Origin: a virus
Virus record (IMG/VR): IMGVR_UViG_3300025151_000064
Location: 1-46,774 of that record
DNA: 46,774 bases
Reading direction: 5' to 3' (one strand)
Shown here: piece after piece, positions 28,620 through 37,714 of the stretch
Numbering within the stretch: the stretch's first letter is position 1
Layout of the letters: every line of letters begins with the position of its first letter
Made by a program: the position numbers and the translations under genes
Notes under the pieces: generated by a model
Seen by the model: the letters and a program-made list of their open reading frames with translations, nothing else
Database searches by the model: none
What the model was told of the DNA's origin: nothing

Positions 28620-30102
28620 GAATAAAGACCAAGTATTCCATGGTTTACGTCCTAAGTGGACAGCCTATATTCCTCATGATCCTACGGCAAAACAACTAGC
28701 ATTCCTGATGTTACCCCATCGTGAGGCTTTCTATGGGGGTGCGGCAGGGGGTGGTAAGTCTGACGCTCTCCTGATGGGAGCTTTGCAGTATGTAGACGTT
28801 CCGGGCTACGCTGCTATGATCTTCCGTAAGACATTATCTGACCTTAAACAACCCGGAGCCTTACTCGACCGTACTCATGCATGGCTCTCAAACACTCCTG
28901 CGAAATGGAATGCTGGTGAACACACTTATTACTTTCCTACATTCGACGATAAAGGCAATCCTGCGGAGCCTGCGAAGCTTACGTTCGGGTACATCGGACA
29001 AACCGATGCTTACACCCGCTATCAGGGAATCGAACTCCAGTACTGTGCATTTGACGAACTTACCCAACACTGGGAAGACGATTATCTGTATCTCTTCTCT
29101 CGAATCCGGCGTAACCGATGTCCTGAACACGGAAATGACCGAGACCCAACTTGCAAAGATTGCGACTTACGCTCTTCCGTCCCTATTCGAATGCGATCAG
29201 CATCCAACCCCGGCGGTGTGGGTCATCAATGGGTACGGGATAGATTCGACATTGGCCCATCGCCCGATCCAGATAATCCCGAAAAGCAAAGATACGTAGG
29301 TCGCCATGCTGACCGACCGTACATCCCTGCGTACATCTCCGATAATCCATTCCTCGACCAAGAAGAATACAACATCGGTCTGGATCAGTTAGATCCTGTC
29401 ACACGCGCACAGCTACAGGGTGGAGACTGGGGAATCTCGGCAGACTCACGATTTAAGAAACAGTGGGCCAGATACTACAGCGTTCGTGGGCCAAATATTT
29501 GCATGGGCAAGGATGGTAAAGGAGAAGCTCACCCAATTGATTCTCTCCAGAGAATATTCTGTACTATTGACCCTGCGGCATCATCGAGAGAAGGGCCGGG
29601 GGACAAAGACATCTGGCGTAAGCAAGCCAGCTACACAGTTATCTCAACATTCGGACTCACCATGGACTACAACCTCGTCTGGTTGGACATGCGTAGATTC
29701 CGTAAAGAGATTCCCGACATCCTTCAGGAAGTGCGTACTGTCTACAAGAAATGGCATCCACAATACTTTGTCTGTGAATCCTCTGGACTAGGTAAGGGAG
29801 CGTACCAGATGCTTCTGAAGTGTGGTCTGCCTGTTAAACCTGTTCACCCTCACTACGACAAGCTGGTTCGGGCTACCGATGCCATGAACCGCATGCAGCA
29901 AGGTAAGATCTGGCTTCCTCAAACCGCAGGCTGGTTGGCTGACTGTGAAAAAGAACTATTCACATGGACTGCTCACCCTCACCAAAGCGATGACATCATA
30001 GACACTTTGGCGTATGCAGCGAAAGAAGTTAGTTGGGAAGCAGCCCATGAAGAGCGGAGCATGTCCGAACTTTACATGGACGACCTTCCGTCTGTCTTCT
30101 AG
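28597..30102 (+). CDS. terL: Terminase large subunit
   Basis: 501 residues. ATPase-nuclease that pumps DNA into the prohead and cuts it. Walker A GGAAGGGKS (47-55), Walker B CAFDEL (150-155), coupling region SASNPGGVGHQW, then nuclease motifs TIDPAASS (about 327-334), FVCESSGLGKG and DDIIDTLAYAA (near 467-477). There is an unusual Cys cluster RCPEHGNDRDPTCKDCDL (about 173-190), probably a zinc site. GAGGAAG precedes the ATG. The gene ends next to the converging metallophosphoesterase gene. Confidence 0.95.
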   Translation: MSLLDQIKNKDQVFHGLRPKWTAYIPHDPTAKQLAFLMLPHREAFYGGAAGGGKSDALLMGALQYVDVPGYAAMIFRKTLSDLKQPGALLDRTHAWLSNTPAKWNAGEHTYYFPTFDDKGNPAEPAKLTFGYIGQTDAYTRYQGIELQYCAFDELTQHWEDDYLYLFSRIRRNRCPEHGNDRDPTCKDCDLRSSVPIRMRSASNPGGVGHQWVRDRFDIGPSPDPDNPEKQRYVGRHADRPYIPAYISDNPFLDQEEYNIGLDQLDPVTRAQLQGGDWGISADSRFKKQWARYYSVRGPNICMGKDGKGEAHPIDSLQRIFCTIDPAASSREGPGDKDIWRKQASYTVISTFGLTMDYNLVWLDMRRFRKEIPDILQEVRTVYKKWHPQYFVCESSGLGKGAYQMLLKCGLPVKPVHPHYDKLVRATDAMNRMQQGKIWLPQTAGWLADCEKELFTWTAHPHQSDDIIDTLAYAAKEVSWEAAHEERSMSELYMDDLPSVF

Positions 30103-31020
30103 TTATTTGGCTTCAAGAATCTCGTAGTCGATGTACTTATTGAATCCTAAGTTTTCGTCTCGTTTGTTGACATAGAAAAGTCTTAACCAGTATGCTCCGA
30201 TTGGCTTAGGAGGCGCACCTCGTTCGACATGCCATCCATCGTAACCGTCTTTGAATTCTTCTTTATAAGTCGGAATACACAGATGCGTTTGTTTATCGTG
30301 ATAAGTCCCTGTCTTTCCTAAACGTAATCGCATTAGATCAACTTTCCACGATTCGTGAATGTGACCACTAATAACGATGTGTGGATCAGGTAGGTAGACA
30401 GCCTTCCGAGCAGTTTTAATAACACCCTTGGTTACTGGACCACCACCACCTGCACCATGAGAATAGTGCAAAATTAATGTGCGTCCTGAAACCCTGTTTG
30501 TACTGGGGTCACTTATCGAAAATCTTACAAAGCCAGAGTACCCACCGTTGTGAGTTCTGTGGCCTGTTCGATATTTAAGCTGAGTAGTCAGTCTCTCAAT
30601 TAAGTCAGTCTCCTGACGTTTTAAGATGGAGGCTTCATGGTTACCCCGAGCAATGACAATAAACTGATCAGCGTAGGGTAGAAAAAAATCAGAAGCAGTG
30701 TCCACCAGAGCGTCCAAATACTCAGGAACCTTATGCTCCTCTCGGATATCTGCTTTCGAGGATCTCGGGTCATACTTTCCCTGCATGGCACAGAAGAAAT
30801 CACCGCAGTCAATGATTCCTGCGTTCCGTTCTCGTGCCTGTTCTAGATGTTTTTTCTGGAGTTCCCAATCACTTTTAGGATTATCCCAGTGTCGGTCGGA
30901 AGTTAATAAAAACCACTGTTCCCACTTACTAAGTGTACTTTTTGGAGTACATCTTACGTTGAAAACATTTCGTGAGGATTTAGTAACAGCATATGTTGGT
31001 TCGAATTTGGCAGTAGCCAT
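30103..31020 (-). CDS. Calcineurin-like metallophosphoesterase
   Basis: 305 residues. Conserved two-metal motifs in order: SDRHWD (41-46, Asp42/His44), DCGDFF (71-76, Asp74), ARGNHE (124-129), HYSHG (185-189) and SGHIHESW (218-225). It cleaves phosphoester bonds; phage members act as DNases, RNA 2'-phosphatases or nucleases. It is encoded on the strand opposite to terminase and capsid genes, its stop directly touching that of the terminase. Substrate cannot be told from sequence. Confidence 0.85.
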   Translation of the reverse strand: MATAKFEPTYAVTKSSRNVFNVRCTPKSTLSKWEQWFLLTSDRHWDNPKSDWELQKKHLEQARERNAGIIDCGDFFCAMQGKYDPRSSKADIREEHKVPEYLDALVDTASDFFLPYADQFIVIARGNHEASILKRQETDLIERLTTQLKYRTGHRTHNGGYSGFVRFSISDPSTNRVSGRTLILHYSHGAGGGGPVTKGVIKTARKAVYLPDPHIVISGHIHESWKVDLMRLRLGKTGTYHDKQTHLCIPTYKEEFKDGYDGWHVERGAPPKPIGAYWLRLFYVNKRDENLGFNKYIDYEILEAK

Positions 31021-31028
31021 ACTGTCTC

Positions 31029-32369
31029 CTAGTCGCTAGCTAATGAATCCGCAATTGAAGGGCTTCCTGCGGAGGGAAGCTGTACCCCAATTCCTTTTCG
31101 GAAGAAGGTCTGGAAAACACCAGAGTCATTGTTAGTCACTGAGAAAGTGAAGTTATCATCTTTTCTAAACTTACCTGCACCAGAGATTACAACTGCGTTG
31201 ATACCTCCATGATAGTCAACAGGTCCAAAGTTCAAAGCATCAATCGATACAGTCTTAGCACTTGTTAACGTGTTGGTCATATTGATAACTAGCTTAAAAT
31301 CTGAAGGGATTTCAGTGGGCATATTGATGTAGAAGTGCTTCAATGTGTAACTGGTAGCAGCGGCTAAAGCTGAAGCATTCATTGATATCTTTTCACTAGA
31401 CGATGCTGTAAAGCCTGTACCTTCAAAAGTAATCTCAAGCTCACCTGAGGAAATCGAAGCTTCACCTTTGACATAACAGGCAACGCAATATCGTCGATAT
31501 CTGTTTACAGCACTAGCTGCTAGAGCTTGTGAGATCTTCCAAGCTGCTGATCCGTTCCCAACAAATGAAAGTGCATAAGTCCCTTTGTAGGGAGACGCAG
31601 ATCTTGTTGGATCTGGAGTAAGGTCACTAGACCATGTCCCAAGTGTCGAAGCATCTGTCCATGTTTCAAAATCAGCATTTGTAAAGTAACTGGCAGTCTT
31701 TGAATCCAGAGGACGTAAGGTAGGGCCTGCGTTAGATCCGCTACTTTCTGTGGTGTACTTCTCTGAACCAATACTTCCACCCCATTCAAATGCTTCTTGA
31801 TCGAGAGTGGAATTACCAGTTACCGAGTCACGAACACAAATAATTTGTAGAGAGTCTGAAGTCGGGGCAAGCTCACTGTCAACTCCGTTGTAGTCTTCAT
31901 AAGAAGAGAATGCGGAAGAAGGAGCATTGTGACCATCAAGAACCTTGTCCAGAAGAACGGTTCCCGCAGTAGCATTAGTCTTACTGGCAGTTACAGATCC
32001 GATGGTCACTGTACTACTTTTAATAGTTTGTGAACTAGCTTTCATATCTGCAATGAGTTCAATAAGAATGCCGTCCCAACCAGAAGTAGTGTTGAAGTTG
32101 TCTAACACCAGTTCATCGTTATTAAGCACATCGGTGACTTTACTGGTTAACGTGTCGATCCACGATAGAGCAGATGATTTGAACCCATCAAAGACATCAG
32201 TATTGTCTCGATAAAGATCTATCGGAGCAGAGTTAGCCTGCATTTCTGTTTCAATTTGAGTACGGTCTGTTTCTAAATCGGATATAATAGTCACAAAGTC
32301 ATTGATTCTTTGTACATACTCACCGATTATTTCGAACAAGTTTGTATACTGAGCGGAGCTAAGTCCCAT
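31029..32369 (-). CDS. Large beta-rich virion protein with a jelly-roll-like domain
   Basis: 446 residues from the ATG at 32369 (AGGGA upstream); an ATG 45 bases earlier lacks a ribosome site. Helical N-terminal part with coiled-coil character (FEIIGEYVQRINDFVTIISD), Ser/Thr-rich middle, then a carbohydrate-binding-like segment: TNADFETWTDASTLGTWSSD, GTYALSFVGNGSAAWKISQA and YRRYCVACYVKGEASISSGE. This is the pattern of galactose-binding or carbohydrate-binding modules of tail and capsid fibres. Leftward transcription from a divergent region shared with the protease gene is unusual for a virion gene. Confidence 0.6.
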   Translation of the reverse strand: MGLSSAQYTNLFEIIGEYVQRINDFVTIISDLETDRTQIETEMQANSAPIDLYRDNTDVFDGFKSSALSWIDTLTSKVTDVLNNDELVLDNFNTTSGWDGILIELIADMKASSQTIKSSTVTIGSVTASKTNATAGTVLLDKVLDGHNAPSSAFSSYEDYNGVDSELAPTSDSLQIICVRDSVTGNSTLDQEAFEWGGSIGSEKYTTESSGSNAGPTLRPLDSKTASYFTNADFETWTDASTLGTWSSDLTPDPTRSASPYKGTYALSFVGNGSAAWKISQALAASAVNRYRRYCVACYVKGEASISSGELEITFEGTGFTASSSEKISMNASALAAATSYTLKHFYINMPTEIPSDFKLVINMTNTLTSAKTVSIDALNFGPVDYHGGINAVVISGAGKFRKDDNFTFSVTNNDSGVFQTFFRKGIGVQLPSAGSPSIADSLASD

Positions 32370-32392
32370 GGTCTGTCCCTGTATATGATTAC

Positions 32393-32428
32393 TTGACAAG
32401 AAATTAGCTAACAAATTATCCTGTTAGC
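32393..32428 (+). promoter_or_regulatory. Promoter with overlapping inverted repeat, divergent region
   Basis: TTGACA (32393-32398), 18-base spacer, TATCCT (32417-32422): a good sigma70-type promoter toward the capsid genes. GCTAACA (32407-32413) and TGTTAGC (32422-32428) form a perfect inverted repeat around its -10, an operator-like layout. The leftward gene starts 24 bases away, so one protein could control both directions. Confidence 0.55.
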
Positions 32429-32495
32429 AGATAGGTTCTCTTTATTATTACACAAGATAACCTATAAAATGAATTCAGCGAGGAAGATATCTCAT

Positions 32496-33782
32496 ATGCG
32501 ATTCAAAAAACCTATCGTCACTACTGGAGTTTATACCATACCGGGTGACGTTCCAAGAAAAGTAAAAATCAATCAAGACAGACTAGATCATTGGAAAGAC
32601 CAATTTGATAAGATGAAAGAGGCGGGTGTTTCCGTACCTGCTCCTTGGAATCACAGCAAAGAAGCTCTTCCAATGTCTGTCGGTAATGACGGAACCCTCC
32701 CCAGAAGTGACATCAACGCAGGTTGGTGGGATAAACTTTGGGTAGAAGACGGTACTCTCTGGGGAGAATTAAATGTTCCTCAGAGTGCAGATGCTGTTAA
32801 AATTGGAACTAATGTTAAAGAGACTTCTATTTATGTTCGACCTGACTTTGAAGACGGTTCAGGAAATAAATGGCAGGACTCTTTAATGCATATAGCTTTG
32901 GTTACCCATCCAATCGAAAACGGACAGGGTAACTTTACGCCCGTTGGAGACGAGTCAGGACTGGCTATCTCCATGTCACATTTAACGGAGCCACTAGAAA
33001 TGGCATCGCCAGAAAAAGCTGAAGAACAAGTTAGCTCTAATCCTGTTGGAGTTAGCCCTGATCGTGAGAACTCTCAGAATGGAGTTCCCGCATTGTTAGA
33101 GGCTCTTCGAGCAGTCATGATTGATTTGCCTGAAGATACCAATGACACTAATTTTATGGAAAGACTTTTGGTTGCTTTACGTCAGAAGAAGGCTTCTGAG
33201 CATCCAGAAGATAAATCTGTTTCTAAACCACCGGAGGGGGCAAAAGAACAACCTGCCCCAGTTGCTATGTCACAAGAAAATGCAAAAGAAATAGAGGCAT
33301 CCTCCGACGATAAGCAGTTGGAAGAGGTAGTAATGTCTCATCCTAAGTTCCAAGCTGCCCAGAAGACCGTCAATTTCTTGATGGGTCACATTGGGAATCA
33401 GCACAAAGAACAACTCGCTTCCCGTCGAGATAGCCTTATCTCAGAAGGCAAGATCACGGAAGAATATGCTGCACAGCACCTGAATCCATCAATCGATGGT
33501 TTCCAGATGTCGTTCGGCGAAGACGGAAGTGTATCTGAATGTGCTGCTGCACAGATTATGGACGCTCTTGAAGCTGCTCCATCACTTACAACGAACATTT
33601 TGGGTGGAAGCAATTCCAGTCAGGATCTTAACAAACTCGCTTTGGCTATGTCACAGTCAGGTGTTTCAGGTCTTCCAGCAGGAATTAACTTGCAGGAAGA
33701 AAAGAATCCAGCCGCAGGAGAAGGATTAAATCCTGACGATGTTGCTTTGGAATTCCTGAAAAACACTGGTCACGCTAGCTAA
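32496..33782 (+). CDS. Capsid maturation protease and scaffold, Mu I-like
   Basis: 428 residues from the ATG at 32496, chosen because GAGGAAG lies 10-16 bases before it; an ATG at 32469 adds nine residues. The N-terminal half (20-160) fits a Mu I-type prohead protease: VSVPAPWNHSKEALP (His/Ser pair), GWWDKLWVEDGTLWGELNVP and LMHIALVTHPIENGQGNFTP. From about 165 on it is disordered and helical, with repeated MSQ and MSH segments, as in fused scaffolds. The major capsid gene is downstream. The active-site residues are inferred from family layout. Confidence 0.75.
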   Translation: MRFKKPIVTTGVYTIPGDVPRKVKINQDRLDHWKDQFDKMKEAGVSVPAPWNHSKEALPMSVGNDGTLPRSDINAGWWDKLWVEDGTLWGELNVPQSADAVKIGTNVKETSIYVRPDFEDGSGNKWQDSLMHIALVTHPIENGQGNFTPVGDESGLAISMSHLTEPLEMASPEKAEEQVSSNPVGVSPDRENSQNGVPALLEALRAVMIDLPEDTNDTNFMERLLVALRQKKASEHPEDKSVSKPPEGAKEQPAPVAMSQENAKEIEASSDDKQLEEVVMSHPKFQAAQKTVNFLMGHIGNQHKEQLASRRDSLISEGKITEEYAAQHLNPSIDGFQMSFGEDGSVSECAAAQIMDALEAAPSLTTNILGGSNSSQDLNKLALAMSQSGVSGLPAGINLQEEKNPAAGEGLNPDDVALEFLKNTGHAS

Positions 33783-33815
33783 TTTTGTCCCCTTTAGTGA
33801 AGAGGTAAAAGGAAT

Positions 33816-34640
33816 ATGTCTTTCGAATTCACTGGAGCCTTTGGACTCCCTTCTGTACAAGCTGCACTGGAAACATCTGAAAATGTTTTCTGGTGGGGAC
33901 GATTTGAGCAAGAGGCGTTCATCGGTTCAATCATTGATGGGTCTGCAAGAGACTCAGGAAACTCAGGCTACACGGATGTATTACGTCCGGGCCTACTTTT
34001 AGGTCGAGTCACTTCCAGCGGTAAGCTGAAAGAGTGGAACCCTGCTGCAACAGATGGTACGCAGGAAATCTACGGTGTACTCGGGTACTCCCAGAAAATG
34101 CAACGAATGGGCAGCAATGCTGATCGTTGGTTAGGTTGGGTTTACACTTGGGGATTCCTCAAGGCTGATCGCATTCTCATTCCCGGCCAAGCCAACACTG
34201 GTATCTCCGGTAATGCGAATGAACACCTGATTCGCGCACAGCTTCACAAACGATTTACTTTCTCGGATCAACTTGAAGGTAATAGTTTTGGTGGTTATCG
34301 CAACGTAGTTGCTAAGACTGCTGATTACAGTGTGACTGAAGCTGATCACGATACTCTGTTCACCAACACTGGTGCAGGTGGTGCAGTCAACTTTACGCTA
34401 GATGCTGATGGTCACACCAAGAAAGGTTTGCGTTACGGTTTTTATGTAACTGCGGATCAGAATGTCACTATCACTGGCGGTACTGCTGACAAAATGATTA
34501 CTTTTAACGATGCTGCTGCTGACAGCGTAGCCTTTAGTACTTCCAGCCAGAAATTGGGTGGTTTTGTTGAAGTCTATAGCGATGGTGCTGCTTGGCTCGT
34601 TGTTCATCACGGTGCTAATACCCTTACGGTTGCTAGCTAA
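33816..34640 (+). CDS. Head decoration or fibre protein
   Basis: 274 residues with AAAGGA before the ATG. Near 55-85 TDVLRPGLLLGRVTSSGKLKEWNPAATDGTQEIYGVLG resembles the lambda gpD-like head decoration fold (RPG..LG...SGK...W.P.A.DGT....G.L). The C-terminal half (about 165-274) is a small beta domain (AKTADYSVTEADHDTLFTNTGAGG...VEVYSDGAAWLVV), of the type in capsid or tail fibres. Placed directly before the major capsid gene, so it is likely a capsid stabilising protein that carries a surface domain. Confidence 0.75.
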   Translation: MSFEFTGAFGLPSVQAALETSENVFWWGRFEQEAFIGSIIDGSARDSGNSGYTDVLRPGLLLGRVTSSGKLKEWNPAATDGTQEIYGVLGYSQKMQRMGSNADRWLGWVYTWGFLKADRILIPGQANTGISGNANEHLIRAQLHKRFTFSDQLEGNSFGGYRNVVAKTADYSVTEADHDTLFTNTGAGGAVNFTLDADGHTKKGLRYGFYVTADQNVTITGGTADKMITFNDAAADSVAFSTSSQKLGGFVEVYSDGAAWLVVHHGANTLTVAS

Positions 34641-34664
34641 TTAACGACAGGAGAATTCTAAATT

Positions 34665-35822
34665 ATGGCTGGTGAAATTACTCTCCAACAGTTGATGCAA
34701 ACTCCCGTAATCACTCGGGTAGTCTCACGCATCAAAACCCCAATGACCTTGTTCCAGAACTTCTTTAAGATGCTTCCGGGACAGGCAGGTACGCAGAATG
34801 TTTCTGGTCGTTACCTTGGTTGGGATATTTTCGACAAGACTCGTCTGATCGCTGAAGGTCGTGCGCCCGGAACTGGGCCATCAACCGTACAGCGTAAAGC
34901 AGTCGGTCACGTTAGTGCAGTCGCCTATCGCGCTCACGAAAAGATTACTCTTCTTCACGAAGAAATCTTCCGTACTCGTCCTCTCGGACAGCAGTTCGGT
35001 GTCGTGGATGTGAATGGTCAGAACTACATCAATCGTCAGCTTGAGTATATGACTCAACGCTTTCGTAACTCTCGTGAGTTTATGATCTCACGCATGTTGC
35101 GAGGTGGCTTTGGTGTTAAGCAGACTGGTGAATCTTGGATTCCTGTAGAAAAGGGTGCCGGTACATTCGATATCGATTACTCCCTTCCTTCGGAACACTT
35201 GAATCAGCTAGATCTCGGTACTGGTTCTAACATTATCGACGCTGGCTGGCAGACTGCTTCCACGAACGTGATCAAGCAAGTCTTGAACGTCAACAAAGCA
35301 TTCGAACGACTTCACGGTCGTCCACTGCGACACATTTGGATCAACAGTTCTACTTTCGAGTTGCTGTTGAACAACACTTCATTGCAGAACACTGCTGGTA
35401 CAGCTTACCGAATCTTCGATTCGCTGACTGCTCGCAACATGTCTTCTGCTGAAGGTATTCCAGATAGTGGTTTTGATGTAGTCTTCCGTGGTCTTCCACT
35501 TCAGACTTTCCACATCTACGATGGTGTTCTGAATGTTGATCAGACTGTTGATAGCGACACAGCAGCTAACAGCAGCATGTTCATCCCAGATAATGTTGCC
35601 ATCTTCATGCCAGATCCAAACCCAGATTGGGTTGGTCTGATCAACTCCTCCGAGTTCGTGAAAGAAAACATCATGGACAACGGTAAGCAGGTCTACGGTT
35701 TCCACAGTTGGACAACCAACACAATCGACCCTGCTGGTGTTGAGTTGAAGATGATCGATAACTGTCTTCCAGTTCTCTACGTACCTAAGTCAATCGCTTA
35801 CGGTACAGTAGCTAACTTCTAA
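34665..35822 (+). CDS. Major capsid protein, lambda gpE-like
   Basis: 385 residues. It shares the layout of the phage capsid E family: N-terminal arm with LQQLMQTPVITRVVSRIKTP, central helices (NRQLEYMTQRFRNSREFMIS) and a C-terminal end with NVAIFMPDPNPDWVGLINSS, then VYGFHSWTTNTIDPAGVELK and LPVLYVPKSIAYGTVANF. Upstream are a protease/scaffold and a decoration protein, and a terminator follows. This is the shell protein of an HK97-fold capsid. Confidence 0.92.
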   Translation: MAGEITLQQLMQTPVITRVVSRIKTPMTLFQNFFKMLPGQAGTQNVSGRYLGWDIFDKTRLIAEGRAPGTGPSTVQRKAVGHVSAVAYRAHEKITLLHEEIFRTRPLGQQFGVVDVNGQNYINRQLEYMTQRFRNSREFMISRMLRGGFGVKQTGESWIPVEKGAGTFDIDYSLPSEHLNQLDLGTGSNIIDAGWQTASTNVIKQVLNVNKAFERLHGRPLRHIWINSSTFELLLNNTSLQNTAGTAYRIFDSLTARNMSSAEGIPDSGFDVVFRGLPLQTFHIYDGVLNVDQTVDSDTAANSSMFIPDNVAIFMPDPNPDWVGLINSSEFVKENIMDNGKQVYGFHSWTTNTIDPAGVELKMIDNCLPVLYVPKSIAYGTVANF

Positions 35823-35845
35823 GATAGCTTCGATTGAAGTCAAAG

Positions 35846-35881
35846 ACGGGCTATGGGCGTTTGGCCTGTGGCCCGTTTTTT
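35846..35881 (+). terminator. Terminator after the major capsid gene
   Basis: ACGGGC (35846-35851) pairs with GCCCGT (35871-35876) around a 19-base loop that holds GGGC/GCC pairs of its own; TTTTTT ends at 35881. It limits readthrough so that capsid protein is the most abundant product. Confidence 0.8.
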
Positions 35882-35894
35882 ATTAGGCATAGAG

Positions 35895-36197
35895 ATGAAA
35901 ACACTATTTGCATTTTTACCTCCTGTATTGGCAGCGGCAGACGGATTCCCAAACTTTGAATGGGGAACTGTCAGTGCAACCGGGTTGTTAGGTTGGTACT
36001 TGTGGTATAACACCCGAGTCACCATGCCAAAACATCAGGAGCAGATTTCAGACATGCAGGCCCACTTTAGTGAACAGATTCTCGCCCAGAGAGATCATTA
36101 CGAGAAACTTCTGGATGAGCAACAGGGTCGACATGAAGAGCGTCATAATCAAATTGTGGGAGCTTTGGAAAAACTGGTTAACAAGTTAGAAGAATAA
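35895..36197 (+). CDS. Membrane-anchored coiled-coil protein (spanin- or holin-like)
   Basis: 100 residues from the ATG at 35895 (AGGCATAGAG upstream). A hydrophobic start (MKTLFAFLPPVLAAADG), a membrane-like helix (VSATGLLGWYLWYNT, about 27-41) and a long charged helix with heptads (SEQILAQRDHYEKLLDEQQG, then HNQIVGALEKLVNKLEE). This layout resembles inner-membrane spanins or a membrane-anchored lysis factor. It starts just 14 bases after the terminator. Function is inferred only from topology. Confidence 0.6.
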   Translation: MKTLFAFLPPVLAAADGFPNFEWGTVSATGLLGWYLWYNTRVTMPKHQEQISDMQAHFSEQILAQRDHYEKLLDEQQGRHEERHNQIVGALEKLVNKLEE

Positions 36198-36198
36198 T

Positions 36199-36357
36199 AT
36201 GGCTACGATAAGTAAAATTTTGATCTGTCAAAAATGTAAGCAAGCTTACGATGTTACTTATCTTGTTTTGGATCACGGAATACAACGACTCAACGAATAC
36301 TTACAGGACGAATGTCCTCATTGCGAAGGCAAGCAAAATGGCGAAGAAGAAACTTAA
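36199..36357 (+). CDS. Small zinc-finger protein
   Basis: 52 residues, one base after the previous stop. ICQKCKQAYDV and DECPHCEGK carry two CxxC pairs (about residues 9-12 and 40-43), and the rest is one helical segment. It overlaps the start of the DUF6321-like gene by 20 bases in another frame. Likely a metal-binding accessory protein. Confidence 0.55.
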   Translation: MATISKILICQKCKQAYDVTYLVLDHGIQRLNEYLQDECPHCEGKQNGEEET

Positions 36358-36631
36358 GAAGCCATTCAAAGGCTACAACAAAAAAAAGAATCATCCCGAA
36401 GGAGGTCTGAAGCCTTCCTACGCAAAGAAGTTAGGCATTCGGGCAGGCATCGAAACCAAAAGAGAGGCAGAACGCAAAGGCGGTGTTCGCAAGATGTCAA
36501 AGAAGACTCAGGCTCGACGCAAAAGCTTCTGCGCCAGAATGAAGGGGATGAAACGTAAATTAACTTCTGCGAAGACTGCTAATGACCCCAATAGCAAGAT
36601 CAACGCATCATTAAGAGTCTGGAAGTGCTGA
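36338..36631 (+). CDS. DUF6321-like basic protein
   Basis: 97 residues from ATG 36338. The sequence follows the known phage pattern: KKPFKGYNKKKNHPEGGLKP near the start, then KKTQARRKSFCARMKGMKRK and a C-terminal NDPNSKINASLRVWKC, with two Cys kept (FCARM and WKC). DUF6321 is a small family in large phages with unknown role. It heads a second cluster of basic microproteins behind the capsid gene; the product may bind DNA or be packaged. Confidence 0.75.
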   Translation: MAKKKLKKPFKGYNKKKNHPEGGLKPSYAKKLGIRAGIETKREAERKGGVRKMSKKTQARRKSFCARMKGMKRKLTSAKTANDPNSKINASLRVWKC

Positions 36632-36632
36632 G

Positions 36633-36752
36633 ATGAAAAAACCTAAAATGAAGAAACGTAAGATGAAGAATCCCTGTTGGAAGGGTTACGAAGCTTACGG
36701 AATGAAAAACAAAAACGGTCGTATGGTTCCTAATTGCGGAAAGAAGAAGTAG
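36633..36752 (+). CDS. PCWKGYExxGxKxKNGRxVPNC microprotein
   Basis: 39 residues, one base after the DUF6321-like stop. The core CWKGYEAYGMKNKNGRMVPN matches a short conserved motif seen in proteins of large tailed phages (Trp, Gly, Tyr and two Cys kept); the ends are Lys-rich (KKPKMKKRKMKN, GKKK). Likely a zinc- or nucleic-acid-binding microprotein. Too short for normal gene calling, but the motif is distinctive. Confidence 0.7.
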   Translation: MKKPKMKKRKMKNPCWKGYEAYGMKNKNGRMVPNCGKKK

Positions 36753-36754
36753 TC

Positions 36755-36937
36755 ATGCCAAAAGTAGGTGGAAAAAAGTTTAGTTACACTGCCAAAGGTA
36801 AAGCCAAGGCAGCTAGATATCGAAAGAAGATTGACGAGAAAAGGCGTAGAGCTAAAGAAGCTCGCAAGATGGTCGTCACTGATGATGCAAAGCCAACCTC
36901 CCGTTACAAGTACCCCAAAGGATCTAAACTCAAATGA
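36755..36937 (+). CDS. PKVGGKKFSYTxKGKAKA microprotein
   Basis: 60 residues from ATG 36755. It begins PKVGGKKFSYTAKGKAKAAR, the conserved start of small lysine-rich phage proteins (PKVGGKKFxYTxxGxxxA), then a very basic helix (RYRKKIDEKRRRAKEARK) and KYPKGSKLK. Its stop overlaps the next start (ATGA). Function unknown. Confidence 0.7.
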   Translation: MPKVGGKKFSYTAKGKAKAARYRKKIDEKRRRAKEARKMVVTDDAKPTSRYKYPKGSKLK

Positions 36938-37659
36938 CTCGAATAAGCAGAGCAGTATCGAACACGGTTAGCTTCTCTCCCTCCAGAGCTATTGAGACAT
37001 TCCCTCACATGGATTTAGCTGGAGGTGGTGGTGGTGGAACTACACTAACAATTGACCTTGCTACCAGCGATGCAAGCCCAACCGCCAATTATGACACTGG
37101 GGAATTCAAAAAATCGGGCGCTTTCAGCTCTTCCATTCCAACAACCTTCGATAGTTACATTCAAAGGGGTTATGATTATCGTCAGGTTGGAATTTCGTAT
37201 TCAAGTTACTACAGTAGTTATGATTTCTATCATCCGTATTTTCGATTTGTGAATGTGGGAGTCCCGCAAGGTTCAACTATCAGCAGTGCATATTTGATAC
37301 TTGAAGTCCCTGCTTCTCCTGCTGGTTATCCAGCATCTGACGGAGACACTTTCAGAATTGCAGGTTATGATTCAGATGATGTATCACAGCCATCGACAGG
37401 TTCAGATGGTGCGCATAGTTTACACACATCAGCCACTGTAGATGGCTGGCAACTTCGGTCAGATGGGGGGATTACAACCTCTCCAGACATTAAAACGATT
37501 ATTCAGGAAATTGTAGACCGTGCTGGTTGGTCATCAGGAAACGATATGATGTTTATGGTTTGGCAACCAACAGCACAATCTTCCACTTACAGAAGGTATT
37601 ACAACACTGGTAAAGATTCAGGTGACACAGCACCACAGTTACAGATAACGTATTCGTAA
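36934..37659 (+). CDS. Virion surface protein with DNRLRE-like domain
   Basis: 241 residues. After a Gly-rich linker (GGGGGG, about 31-36) the domain spans about 55-240: QRGYDYRQVGISYSSYYSSY, RFVNVGVPQGSTISSAYLIL (DNRLRE-like beta-strand start), IAGYDSDD, TSPDIKTIIQEIVDRAGWSS and MMFMVWQP. These strands and the conserved W and D match surface modules present in many bacterial and phage extracellular proteins. Probably a head or tail decoration that touches the outside. Functional role inferred. Confidence 0.65.
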   Translation: MTRISRAVSNTVSFSPSRAIETFPHMDLAGGGGGGTTLTIDLATSDASPTANYDTGEFKKSGAFSSSIPTTFDSYIQRGYDYRQVGISYSSYYSSYDFYHPYFRFVNVGVPQGSTISSAYLILEVPASPAGYPASDGDTFRIAGYDSDDVSQPSTGSDGAHSLHTSATVDGWQLRSDGGITTSPDIKTIIQEIVDRAGWSSGNDMMFMVWQPTAQSSTYRRYYNTGKDSGDTAPQLQITYS

Positions 37660-37714
37660 TGTCAGAACACAGATAAAGCAGCCCAATTAATTATTAATGT
37701 TTAGGAGAAGCTAA

